Shown: one piece after another, positions 25,042 through 33,516 of the stretch
How positions within the stretch are numbered: position 1 is the stretch's first letter
How the letters are laid out: each line of letters starts with the position of its first letter
Assembly: GCA_963664665.2 (NCBI GenBank)
Contig: CAXXMH010000004.1
Coordinates: 1,240,001 to 1,304,000 of the forward strand
Direction of reading: 5' to 3'
Source of the DNA: Bin55 sp963664665
Lineage (GTDB): Bacteria; Pseudomonadota; Gammaproteobacteria; Pseudomonadales; Azotimanducaceae
Length of the DNA stretch: 64,000 bases
The notes under the pieces: model-generated
Database searches by the model: none
What the model was told of the DNA's origin: nothing
Seen by the model: only the letters and a program-made list of their open reading frames with translations
Made by a program: the position numbers and the translations under genes

Positions 25042-25896
25042 CTAGGCTGCGTTTCGGTTTGCCTCGATTTCGACGTTCTCCTCGCGAAAGAATGGTCGAT
25101 CCCCTTTCACTGTGACCCGGATTCCACTTCGTGTTTGCGGATAGTAGTCCCAGATGGCGAGGTGTTGAACGCATCGATTGTCCCACATCGCGATCGAGTT
25201 GGCTTGCCATTGGAAGCGACATTGGAACGCAGGATTCGTGACGTGCTTAAACAGCATATCGAGCAACGCGTCGCTCTCGACACGGGACATGCCTCGGATG
25301 CGTCTTGTGAATCCGGAATTGACGAATAGCGCTTGACGACCAGTAACCGGATGGGTACGCACCACGGGATGAACCGCCCGTGGAAATTCGCGTTGCGGCT
25401 TGTGATCGCCGTATTGGTTCGTGTAATCGGCGATATGTTGTGCCTCTAAGCCGATCAGTAAATTCCGAATCGGTTCGCTCAGCGCATCGAAGGCTGCGTA
25501 CATATTTGCGAACAATGTATCGCCGCCGTTCGGAGGGACCTGATGAAGGTGCAGAATCGACCCCAAAGGAGGTTCCTCATCGGCAGAGACGTCCGAATGC
25601 CATCCCGCGCCGTTCTGTATTCTTGAGTCTTTGTCGGTGTGAATCCGCATCAGTTCTGGATTCCCGTGTAAAAAGGGGGCGGCAGGATGAATGTGCAATT
25701 CGCCAAACCGACGACCAAAATCCAAGTGTTGCTCGGCTGTCATCTCTTGGTCGCGAAAGAACAAGACAAGGTGCTGCATCCATGCATCATGAATTTGCGC
25801 AAAAGTCTCCTTCGAGAGTGATTGGGATAAGTCCACGCCGTGGACTTCCGCACCTATGGTTGGAGTCAACGGTTTGATTTCGATAGCTTGAGACAT
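25042..25896 (-). CDS. TauD/TfdA-family 2-oxoglutarate-dependent dioxygenase
   Basis: 284 residues. Fe(II) ligands in GWHSDVSADEEPP (His and Asp, about residue 98) and the distal His in NRCVQHLAIWDYYPQTR (about 253), followed by the Arg that binds 2-oxoglutarate (SGIRVTV). GAEVHGVDLS at the N-terminus and LFFRDQEMTAEQHL are family signatures. Members hydroxylate taurine, alkyl sulfates or phenoxy-acids; substrate unknown here. Divergent from the CoA-transferase across a 230-base gap, which suggests a shared control region and perhaps a shared catabolic role. Confidence 0.92.
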   Translation of the reverse strand: MSQAIEIKPLTPTIGAEVHGVDLSQSLSKETFAQIHDAWMQHLVLFFRDQEMTAEQHLDFGRRFGELHIHPAAPFLHGNPELMRIHTDKDSRIQNGAGWHSDVSADEEPPLGSILHLHQVPPNGGDTLFANMYAAFDALSEPIRNLLIGLEAQHIADYTNQYGDHKPQREFPRAVHPVVRTHPVTGRQALFVNSGFTRRIRGMSRVESDALLDMLFKHVTNPAFQCRFQWQANSIAMWDNRCVQHLAIWDYYPQTRSGIRVTVKGDRPFFREENVEIEANRNAA

Positions 25897-26126
25897 CTAC
25901 GTTACCGAACGAAATTGGCTGTTGCAGGATAGTTTATGCGTGTCAAATATATGTACAACCGGATTCAGTACGAGCTTTGACGTCTGGATCGGTTGCGCTG
26001 CGTTCGCGTCGCAAGCATTGAGTGGGCAAGGCAGACTATAGTGGGTCCCGTGGGAGATCGTGCTTTGCCATATACTCAACGCCGTTATTAATGATGTCGA
26101 TTCGAAGAAGCTAGAGGGTTGTAAGG

Positions 26127-27299
26127 ATGGCAGCGTTAGACGGCATGCGGATCTTGGACATGACGCAGTACGAAGCGGGTACCTCCTGTACACAAGCATT
26201 AGCTTGGATGGGTGCGGATGTCGTGAAGCTTGAAGCGCCGGGTCGTGGCGATCCCGGCAGAGGTCCGAATGGCAACGCGGAGTACTTCATCGTCTGGAAT
26301 TCGAATAAACGTAGTGTCGCGATCAATCTAAAGTCGGAAGAAGGTCGTGAGATTCTTTTCGACCTGTTGCCGAAGTTCGACATTTTTGTTGAGAACTACG
26401 GTCCGGGCGTGATGGAAAAGTTGAACTTGACATATGACATCATGCGGGAGCGCAATCCTGACATCATCTATGCGCGCATAAAAGGTTTTGGGGTAGAGGG
26501 ACCTTGGTCAGACTACAAGTGCTACGACATGGTGGCGCAAGCAGCTGCGGGTGCGTTTTCAATCACGGGTGAAGCGGATGGTCCACCGATGCGACCCGGT
26601 CCAACGACTGGCGATGCAGGAACAGGAGTTCAGATGGCACTGGCAATTAGCGCCGCGTACATACAGAAATTGCGCACAGGCAAAGGTCAGTACCTTGAGT
26701 TGTCGATGCAGGAGGCGATGACGTACTACCTTCGAACTTCGACATCCGGTGGTCGTTTCGGCGAACGGGCCGCAGGCAGATCTGGAAATGGCGGTGGACC
26801 ATACTCAAATCTTTATCCATGTTTAGGTGCTGGCCCAAATGACTATGTATTCATCATGGCTGTCACGGCAACAATGGGCGAGGCGTTGGTACGAGTCGTA
26901 GGCATCTCTGAGGAATTGGGCGAGCGCGATAGCCTTTCTTCAGCAGAGACGCGTACGTTATTTACGGACAAGATATCCGATTGGACGCGCAAAAGGACGA
27001 AATACGATGCGATGCGCGAACTTGCGGAAGCCGGGATTCCTGCTAGTGCTGTACTGACAACGCAAGACCTTTACACGAATCGTCACTTAGTTGAACGAGG
27101 TTTCGTGCGGGAGGTCGAACATCCAGTCCACGGCAGGATCAAATTGCTTGGTTGGCCGGTAAGAATGTCTGAAAGCAATGTCCCGGTTCAACCTGCCCCA
27201 CAGCTTGGCGAGCATACCGGCGCGGTCCTTACCATGGAATTGGGATTTGAAAAGGACGAGATCGAGAAGCTCGTCCAGACAGGCGTGATAGGCACTTGA
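26127..27299 (+). CDS. Class III CoA-transferase (CaiB/BaiF family)
   Basis: 390 residues. GMRILDMTQYEAGTSC at the N-terminus, APGRGDPGR, SNKRSVAINLKSEEGREI and ENYGPGVMEKLNL are typical. The nucleophilic Asp is in TTGDAGTGVQMAL (about residue 166). These enzymes move CoA between organic acids (formyl-CoA/oxalate, carnitine, mesaconate and others); the substrate cannot be read from sequence. ATG start with an AAGG-type site a few bases upstream. Divergent from the dioxygenase. Confidence 0.92.
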   Translation: MAALDGMRILDMTQYEAGTSCTQALAWMGADVVKLEAPGRGDPGRGPNGNAEYFIVWNSNKRSVAINLKSEEGREILFDLLPKFDIFVENYGPGVMEKLNLTYDIMRERNPDIIYARIKGFGVEGPWSDYKCYDMVAQAAAGAFSITGEADGPPMRPGPTTGDAGTGVQMALAISAAYIQKLRTGKGQYLELSMQEAMTYYLRTSTSGGRFGERAAGRSGNGGGPYSNLYPCLGAGPNDYVFIMAVTATMGEALVRVVGISEELGERDSLSSAETRTLFTDKISDWTRKRTKYDAMRELAEAGIPASAVLTTQDLYTNRHLVERGFVREVEHPVHGRIKLLGWPVRMSESNVPVQPAPQLGEHTGAVLTMELGFEKDEIEKLVQTGVIGT

Positions 27300-27472
27300 T
27301 TTCCGAGAAATCAACCAAGAAGTACTGCCAAAGTTCAGGATATTGCGAACGAGTGGCGGCGTACACAGAGGTGGGTCATTGAAGTGAACGGTCGAACGTT
27401 GGCACAATTGGAGGGCAAGGCTGGGATTTGAGAATCGGAACTTTGGATTCAGACGATAGGGAAAGGCACGAA

Positions 27473-28597
27473 GTGAGTGAAGCCGAACGAGTTCGTGAGC
27501 AAGTGATCGTCAAGCTGGAGGCAATCGAGGAATTGCTGCAGGAGGCTGATGATCTCGAGGCGGCGACGACAATTCAGCGCGCCATTGACGAGCTTCAAAG
27601 CGGTCGAGAAAGCTCAGGTGTAACCCTCACCGCTGTAAAGAAACCTCTTGAAGGTTTGTTACAAACAGCCAGCACGACGGCAACGGTTGTTGCGTCGGCT
27701 TCAGGCGAGGCAATTTCAACGGTTGCCACGCAGGCAGACCGGGTCAGGCAGGGCATCGTTAGCGCCACTGAAAAGGTTGTGAACACATCGCTCGAACTTG
27801 GTAGTTCGGTGGCTAGTAGTTCGGTGGCGAAAGGCACGATAGCCGGTGTAGGCGTCGCAAGTCAAGCGTTGTCTGGCTACACCGCGAATCTGGACTGGAG
27901 TATGGTCGATCCGACGAAATACCTGTACGCCGGCACGAGGGGCATAAGTAGGGGTATGGAGGAGGCCCGCCTGGTGTGGGAAACACTTCCTATGCAACTG
28001 CGTGCACTTGGACCGGAGGAGTTGTCGAAACGGCTCGAAGGTTTCGATTGGAGTCACGGGGTACCGCACAGTCAAGGAGGCGGTCCCGAGGCTGACAACG
28101 GTTTGTTTGAGTTGGCTAGTTTGAATCGGAGCAGAGGTGCTGAGCGCATGACCGTCGGCGAGGTGCGAGCTGCGCAAGAGGTTTTGGTTGATCAGGCATT
28201 CCGAGCGTCGTTAGTCGAGACTGCCTCTCGAGTGGTTAGCGGCGCACTGATTGGCGCAACGGTCTCCTGCGTGGTCGGCTGCTTGGAACATGGTCTCGAA
28301 TATCAGCACGGCGACATCGATCGAGACGAGATGCTGCGACGCATTGGTCGGTCGGTGGCTATATCGGCTGGTGTCGGGGCGACCGTGTCTGGCGTCATGT
28401 CGATTGTCGCGCTTTCGTTCCCGTCGCTAATCCCGCTCGCCGCGCCGCTCATGGTTCCGCTCGCGGTAATTGGATTCTGTGCGATGGGTGTAAAGGTAGT
28501 GCAGCTTTCCAAGGAGTGGTATGAGTTATTGAGACGTGTGGAGGATCAAGAGGTCAAACCGTTGATTCCAATTCCCATGCTGGAGAGTGAGGGATAA
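27473..28597 (+). CDS. Unrecognised membrane protein with HNH-like motif
   Basis: About 374 residues from GTG 27473, preceded by AAAGG; a TTG at 27428 would add 15. The N-terminal 60 residues are acidic and helical (EAIEELLQEADDLEAATTI). A Ser/Thr/Ala-rich region (70-140) follows. WSHGVPHSQGG, then ADNGLFELASLNRSRGAE (about 200-235) resembles the HNH pattern H-x-x-P-x-S-x-GG-N-N-R-x-KG, with some positions changed. The last 130 residues hold Gly-rich hydrophobic helices (GALIGATVSCVVGCLEHG, SAGVGATVSGVMSI, LIPLAAPLMVPLAVIGFCAM). A membrane-acting or nuclease-like effector is possible but not shown. I do not recognise the family. Confidence 0.65.
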   Translation: MSEAERVREQVIVKLEAIEELLQEADDLEAATTIQRAIDELQSGRESSGVTLTAVKKPLEGLLQTASTTATVVASASGEAISTVATQADRVRQGIVSATEKVVNTSLELGSSVASSSVAKGTIAGVGVASQALSGYTANLDWSMVDPTKYLYAGTRGISRGMEEARLVWETLPMQLRALGPEELSKRLEGFDWSHGVPHSQGGGPEADNGLFELASLNRSRGAERMTVGEVRAAQEVLVDQAFRASLVETASRVVSGALIGATVSCVVGCLEHGLEYQHGDIDRDEMLRRIGRSVAISAGVGATVSGVMSIVALSFPSLIPLAAPLMVPLAVIGFCAMGVKVVQLSKEWYELLRRVEDQEVKPLIPIPMLESEG

Positions 28598-28949
28598 AGT
28601 CTTTCCTCTTGGCTCGGGCAGCACGCGCCATCAGTGTACAGTTGACAGCGACGTGCCGACTCAATCGATTGAGCGTACGTGCGTGGACTTCACTACGCAA
28701 TTGGTTTGAATTTCGACGAGATCATACGAGTAATCGTGAAAGGCGCATCTGGCGACCGATCACTGAGAAATAAACGGGTGGGACTTTCAGACTCTTCATT
28801 GGACCGTTTACACATTAACAGGTAGCGTTGTACTCACGCGAATAACCGCATAGCATGGCAACGGGATATCCATCGAGATCCTCGATCGCGCGAACCGGTT
28901 GGTTTTTGTGCATGATTTAGCGCAATTAGAGCTCTAGCGGAGATAGATT
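28598..28949. other. Intergenic region before the fused AbiE gene
   Basis: About 350 bases without a gene. Near its right end a palindrome TAGAGCTCTA (28927-28936) sits just before the ribosome binding site GGAG (28939-28942) of the next gene, a plausible operator for its wHTH domain. Nothing else recognised. Confidence 0.35.
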
Positions 28950-30281
28950 GTGCGTAGGGCACATCCAACAGCCGATCCGTTTGACAGTTTAAAAAAACTG
29001 ATTGGGGAAGGTCAGCGTAAAGGGTTGTTACGACGTGAACTCACGGCATTAGGTCACTCTGTGGGGCAGGTGGATCGCGCCTTGTCTCACGCCCGGCAAC
29101 TAGGTCTGATTACACGCGTCGGACAGGGGGTCTACGCAGTGGGTGATGCACGAATTGCGGAGGTAATGCCGGAGGTTCTCCCAAAACTTGGATATCAAAT
29201 CCTTCCAACTCCTCAGCTCGACAACTACTCGATTCGTCGATCGGGTGTGACGTACCGACTCGACCGGCCATGTCGACGCTTCATTATGCGAGATGGTGTG
29301 GTCGCGACCTTCGAGACCCCCAACGGGACTCTTGCAAAACTGAAAACGGGAAGTAATGTGAGTACAAACGAACTCCCTACGGCACAGGAAATTGATAGTC
29401 ATTACCGTACGTTTCAATACTGCCATTCGCGCGCGCGTGCAGAGAAGGACATGGTTGTGAACCGCGTTTTGAACGTTTACGATAGTCACACAGACCCTGA
29501 TGTGTCGTTTGCGATCGAGGGAGGTACGAGTCTAGCACAGTATCAGGGTGTAATTTCACGATTCAGTGAAGATTTGGACATTCGCGTGACGCTAGGCGAC
29601 AACGGGAACGTCAGTATGACCCGTGACCTCATGCGGGACGTAGGCACCCGATTGACTGAACGACTGGTTGATGAGTTACCTTTCCTGCAGCCTACAAATA
29701 AGGGGAGATTGAGACACGATGGGGTTGTCCACACACTGATATTCGACTACGACGGCAGTGTTGAGGATCGCGATGTTGTACACGGTATCAAGTTTGAACT
29801 ACTCGCGTTGCAGCTGCGCCAACCAATAACCCAAGTGATCAGGAACCACCGTAACTGCCCTGTGGTTGCCCCATTAGAGATTCTCGCAGGTAAGTTCGCC
29901 GCGCTTGCCCAGAGGTTGCCTGTTATTGGTGACAGCAATCCAGACCTTGTGCGTCACGTTCACGATATTTCAACGGCTGCGACACATATCACGACGCAGC
30001 TCGAAACACTCTACCCATTAATCGTAGACCTGTCAGATGATTTACCATCGGTAGTGAATGAACTCTCCCGTCCAATCTGGAAAGACCACTACACGTCGTA
30101 CATGCGTCGTATGGGTTCACTTCCGACTTTTAACTCAGATCGGGAGAACGTCCCTCGAACACACATGGCTTGGACGAATGTGCTTGTTCAGTTTGCGTCG
30201 ATTTGTCGTAGTCTGGACGCGATCGGGGACGATGTTATCGAGCGTGTCGGTTCAGCCGTCAAAGGATTGTTACCTGATTAA
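28950..30281 (+). CDS. Single-polypeptide AbiE: wHTH antitoxin-like plus AbiEii-like nucleotidyltransferase
   Basis: 443 residues, GTG start with GGAG seven bases upstream. Residues about 10-70 form a winged-helix resembling AbiEi/DUF6088 (RKGLLRRELTALGHSVGQVDRAL, in part; LGLITRVGQGVYAVGD). Residues about 150-443 match AbiEii: IEGGTSLAQYQG and ISRFSEDLDIRV contain the GGT and the D-x-D/S-E-D metal-binding motif of minimal nucleotidyltransferases; APLEILAGKFAAL corresponds to the conserved Lys helix. In type IV AbiE systems these are two proteins, a repressor/antitoxin and an NTP-transferring toxin. Whether this fusion is toxic, self-inhibited or regulatory is unknown. A canonical two-gene pair lies 6 kb away. 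Confidence 0.8.
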   Translation: MRRAHPTADPFDSLKKLIGEGQRKGLLRRELTALGHSVGQVDRALSHARQLGLITRVGQGVYAVGDARIAEVMPEVLPKLGYQILPTPQLDNYSIRRSGVTYRLDRPCRRFIMRDGVVATFETPNGTLAKLKTGSNVSTNELPTAQEIDSHYRTFQYCHSRARAEKDMVVNRVLNVYDSHTDPDVSFAIEGGTSLAQYQGVISRFSEDLDIRVTLGDNGNVSMTRDLMRDVGTRLTERLVDELPFLQPTNKGRLRHDGVVHTLIFDYDGSVEDRDVVHGIKFELLALQLRQPITQVIRNHRNCPVVAPLEILAGKFAALAQRLPVIGDSNPDLVRHVHDISTAATHITTQLETLYPLIVDLSDDLPSVVNELSRPIWKDHYTSYMRRMGSLPTFNSDRENVPRTHMAWTNVLVQFASICRSLDAIGDDVIERVGSAVKGLLPD

Positions 30282-30418
30282 CGATCGGATGGCTTGGAGT
30301 TGTAGGCGCCGGGTGGTGTTCGTCCATGACGTGGCCGGGGGTGGATTTGTAGGATCGCCGATGTTTTGAAACTAACTGACGGCGAGGCGACTTATTAATT
30401 AGGGAGTTATATCCTTGA

Positions 30419-31657
30419 CTAAACAACCGAAGGTTGCCGCCTTAGATCAATTTGACGGATCATCGGACCAACTAACGTTGCAGCCCTCACCCGTCCAGAT
30501 GCGCCACTCCCAGACGCCATGTTCAAGGCGGCATTGACATCCGCGTTTGCCTCGTGTCCGCATTGGACACACCTGAAGTTTGCCTGTGTTCGTCGATTTC
30601 GCGCATCGACATGCCCACAGACATGGCATGTTTGTGAGGTAGAATGCGGCTTGACCGCGACGAGCTCCCCCGCCTTGTATTCGAGCATCGCACGAAGTTG
30701 TGACCAACCCGTGTACAGAATCGCCCGGTTCAAACCCGCCTTGGCGTTGACATGCTTGCCGGGTTGCGCCAGCGTTCCTTTCGCGGAACGCGTCATCTGC
30801 TTGGTTCTGAGATCTTCGACGACGACCGTATGCGCAGAGTCTGCGATGACCCGCGAAGTTTGATGGTGCCAGTTTCGCCGGCGCTGGGCGAGCTTCGCCG
30901 TCGTTTTCGCGTGCATGCGCTTGGCGCACCGATGCCGTTGGCTGCCTTGCTGGCGCCGACTCATCATGCGCTGATACCGACGGCGGCGGACCGTCAGGCG
31001 TTGCTGGTGCGGCATGACCAATAAATGACCGGTGCTGGTCGCCACTTGACCCACGTTCATGTCCACGCCGATGACCTTGCCGTCATCCATCCGCTTGGAC
31101 AGTTCGACATCGTACGTCACCACCGCGTACCACTTGCTGCGGCGTTTCAGGACGCGTGCTTGTTTGGGTTGCCCATTGGGGTACGGATTCCCGCCCTTGC
31201 GGCGGAGTTTACACCAGCCGATTTTCGGAATGTACAACTGATGATCGACGATCTTGACATGGTCGGGGAGCGTAAAGCCGTCGCGATCGTCGAAGCGGCT
31301 GCGAAAGGTCGGTTTACCCACTGTGCCCGACTGATCGTCGAAATATCGCTTTCAGGTATCGGCCTGGTATTTCAGCACGTACCGTACCGGATCGAATGGC
31401 AATTCGCGGAGCCACGCGAAACGATGGCGAAGTTGCGTGAATTCTTTCCCAAGCGTGTAAAACGAGGTCGAACTCGCTTGCGGCTTGATGCCGTACGTGG
31501 CTTCAAAACACCGATCGAACTGATACGTCGCCAACCGTTCGGTGAGGAAGTGATTCCACACGAAACGGCACGCCCCGGCCAGGCGGTCGAGCCGCTTGGC
31601 CCTGGTGCGCGTCACCGGCAACAGCCGGTAGGTGATGTTGCGATGCCCACGCATCAT
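30419..31657 (-). pseudogene. tnpB: IS200/IS605-type tnpB interrupted by in-frame TGA
   Basis: The N-terminal part (MMRGHRNITYRLLPVTRTRA from 31657, shown to 20 residues; the frame is open from 31720) runs to a TGA at 31354-31352, and the same frame continues with KRYFDDQSG. The usual family sequence here is an aromatic residue (LKYxADxW/Y-K-R-F-F), so TGG or similar has probably become TGA. After it, the RuvC residues are all present: VIGVDMNVG (Asp), VVVEDLRTK (Glu) and ANADVNAALNM (Asp), and the zinc finger CHVCGH...CVQCGH. A GTG/ATG-initiated 300-residue product from 31321 would contain the nuclease core but no N-terminal wedge domain. No tnpA is nearby. The omega-RNA and right end should lie around 30413-30440 (short hairpin AACCGAAGGTT). 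Confidence 0.85.
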
Positions 31658-31748
31658 GCGCGACTCGCATCTTACATCCGCTTCAACCACTCTAGCTAGC
31701 ATCCCTATCAAACTGGACATAATTATAGGTATCGGCTATTTAGTCAGT

Positions 31749-31752
31749 TATA
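31749..31752. repeat. Target duplication TATA of the IS1182-like element (left copy; right copy 36062-36065)
   Basis: TATA lies directly outside each inverted end. It is short and palindromic, so chance cannot be ruled out, but it agrees on both sides. Confidence 0.6.
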
Positions 31753-31841
31753 GAGGCTGTTGAAAATGTCGCTTTTGGGTTGGCATTCAAGGCGATTTAA
31801 GCTAACATTTAGCTTTCGATTAGTCAACGGTACCCCCCGCC

Positions 31842-32518
31842 ATGATTGGAGATGTCAATCGCGCTGAGCCTGTGCTGTTTCCGCCGTCGCTGGAAGAACT
31901 GCTGCCGGACGATCACGTCGCGCGACTGTACGTACGGGTGGCGGCGCGGTTGGACTTGTCAGCGTTAGAGGCGACGTACCATGTGGATGCGGGGCGCAAG
32001 GGGTACCCGCCGGCCGTGCTGCTGGCGCTGTGGCTGTACGGTTACATGACCGGCGTGAACAGTTCGCGCAAGCTGGAGCAAGCGACCCATGACCGGCTGG
32101 ATTTCATGTACATCGCCGGGGGTCAGCATCCGGACCACACGACGCTGGCGAACTTTCGCCGTGCGCATCGTGCGGCGTTTGAAGCGGCGGCGGCGGAATT
32201 CTTGCAGGTGCTGATCGAAGGCGGCGTGGTGCAGTTGTCCGCGATTGCGGTTGACGGGACGAAGCTGAAGGCGTATGCGGCGCGGGAGAAATCGTTGACG
32301 GCGAAGCTGGCGCGGAAACGCATCGAGGTCTGTCAAAAGGTGATTGCGCGCTTGTCCGAACAGGCGGACCGCCATGACGCTGAAGGCGCGGATGCCAACG
32401 TTCATGCGGTCGGTGCCGCCGTTGACGATGACGTCTTGACGCGGCTGCTGGTGGACGTCAAGCGCTACGAGGCGATGGCGGCAAAACTGGATGCGGCGGA
32501 CGCCGCTGCGCTGGCGGC
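31842..32518 (+). pseudogene. IS1182-like transposase, 5' part
   Basis: First 225 codons of the transposase: FPPSLEELLPDDHVARLYVR, YPPAVLLALWLYGYMTG, TTLANFRRAH and the first catalytic Asp in AIAVDGTKLKAYA (about residue 138). The coding frame is cut at 32518 by insertion of the IS21 element; beyond that the frame reads a few foreign codons to a TGA at 32538. Joined to 35177-35885 the reading frame is continuous. Confidence 0.9.
32513..32518. repeat. 6-bp target duplication GGCGGC of the IS21 element (second copy 35171-35176)
   Basis: GGCGGC borders the element on both sides. IS21 elements make 4-8 bp duplications. Removing one copy restores the host transposase frame. Confidence 0.92.
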
Positions 32519-32658
32519 TGTAGCGCGACAATCAGGGTGAGAAGTGCGCGACAATCAAGGTGAGAATGGATCGCGACGGTTTTATGATACTTTATTTGGT
32601 GGCGGACGCGGCAAGGGGCGTTCAAAACGCCGCTGCCGGATCATGATTCGGCGTGGTG

Positions 32659-33516
32659 TCACGGGTTGGTTTCCTGGACCTGCTGGGTCTTTGATGAGGC
32701 GCTATCCGGCAGTTTGACCTTGGTGTTGGCGAGCGTGGCTCTGGAGGCGATCCGCCCACGCCCGCGTTTGGTTTCCATGGCGGTGCGCCGGCGATAGCTT
32801 TCCACGTTGAGTTCGAAGATGGTCGCGCGATGCACGAGCCGGTCGATGGCGGCTAGCGTCATGGCTTGTTCGGGGAAGATCGAGCCCCACTCCCCGAATG
32901 GCTGGTTGGCGGTGACGAGCAGGGAGCGGTTTTCGTACCGCGAGCTGATCAGTTCGAACAGCACGCTGGTCTCGGCTTGGTCCTTGCGCACATAGGCGAT
33001 GTCGTCAAGGATGAGGAGGTGGTACTTGTTCAGTTTGCGGATCTCGGCTTCGAGCGTCAGTTCGCGGCGCGCGACCTGGAGTTTTTGCACCAGATCGGTG
33101 GTGCGCGTGTACAGGACCCGGAAGCCATGTTCGATCAGCGCGAGCCCGATCGCGGCGCCCAAGTGACTTTTCCCGGTTCCGGGCGGGCCGACCAGGATCA
33201 GATTGGCGCCTTGCTGCAGCCAGCCGTCACCGGCGACCAGGGCGTTGACGTGGGCCTGGGAGACCATGGGCACGACCGTGAAGTCGAAGTTGTCGAGCGT
33301 CTTGCCGGGTGGCAGTTTGGCTTCGGCCAGATGGCGTTCGAAGCGCCGCCGGGCACGGTCGGCGAGTTCCTGTTCCGCCAAGGCGGCGAGCAGGCGGGCG
33401 GCAGGCCAGCCTTCGGTATCGGCGCGGTCGGCGAAGGTCGCCCAGGCAGCCTTGAAGGTAGGCAGGCCTAGCTGGGTGTACATCAGCTCAAGCTGGGCGG
33501 CGTCCACGGCGCTCAT
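32659..33516 (-). CDS. istB: IS21 helper ATPase IstB
   Basis: 285 residues. ILVGPPGTGKSHLGAAIGL is the Walker A (about residue 108) and LLILDDIAYV the Walker B; RYENRSLLVTANQPFGEWGSIF (in part) and AIDRLVHRATIFEL are IstB signatures. It is an AAA+ protein that assembles on DNA and directs IstA to the target, like MuB and TnsC. The C-terminal tail beyond about residue 245 is basic and longer than usual. The ATG overlaps the istA stop by four bases. Confidence 0.95.
   Translation of the reverse strand: MSAVDAAQLELMYTQLGLPTFKAAWATFADRADTEGWPAARLLAALAEQELADRARRRFERHLAEAKLPPGKTLDNFDFTVVPMVSQAHVNALVAGDGWLQQGANLILVGPPGTGKSHLGAAIGLALIEHGFRVLYTRTTDLVQKLQVARRELTLEAEIRKLNKYHLLILDDIAYVRKDQAETSVLFELISSRYENRSLLVTANQPFGEWGSIFPEQAMTLAAIDRLVHRATIFELNVESYRRRTAMETKRGRGRIASRATLANTKVKLPDSASSKTQQVQETNP

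Noticed and set aside
31025..31699. 224-residue plus-strand ORF opposite tnpB
   Set aside because: It is the mirror frame of tnpB, which has clear RuvC and zinc-finger motifs; high GC opens opposite frames.
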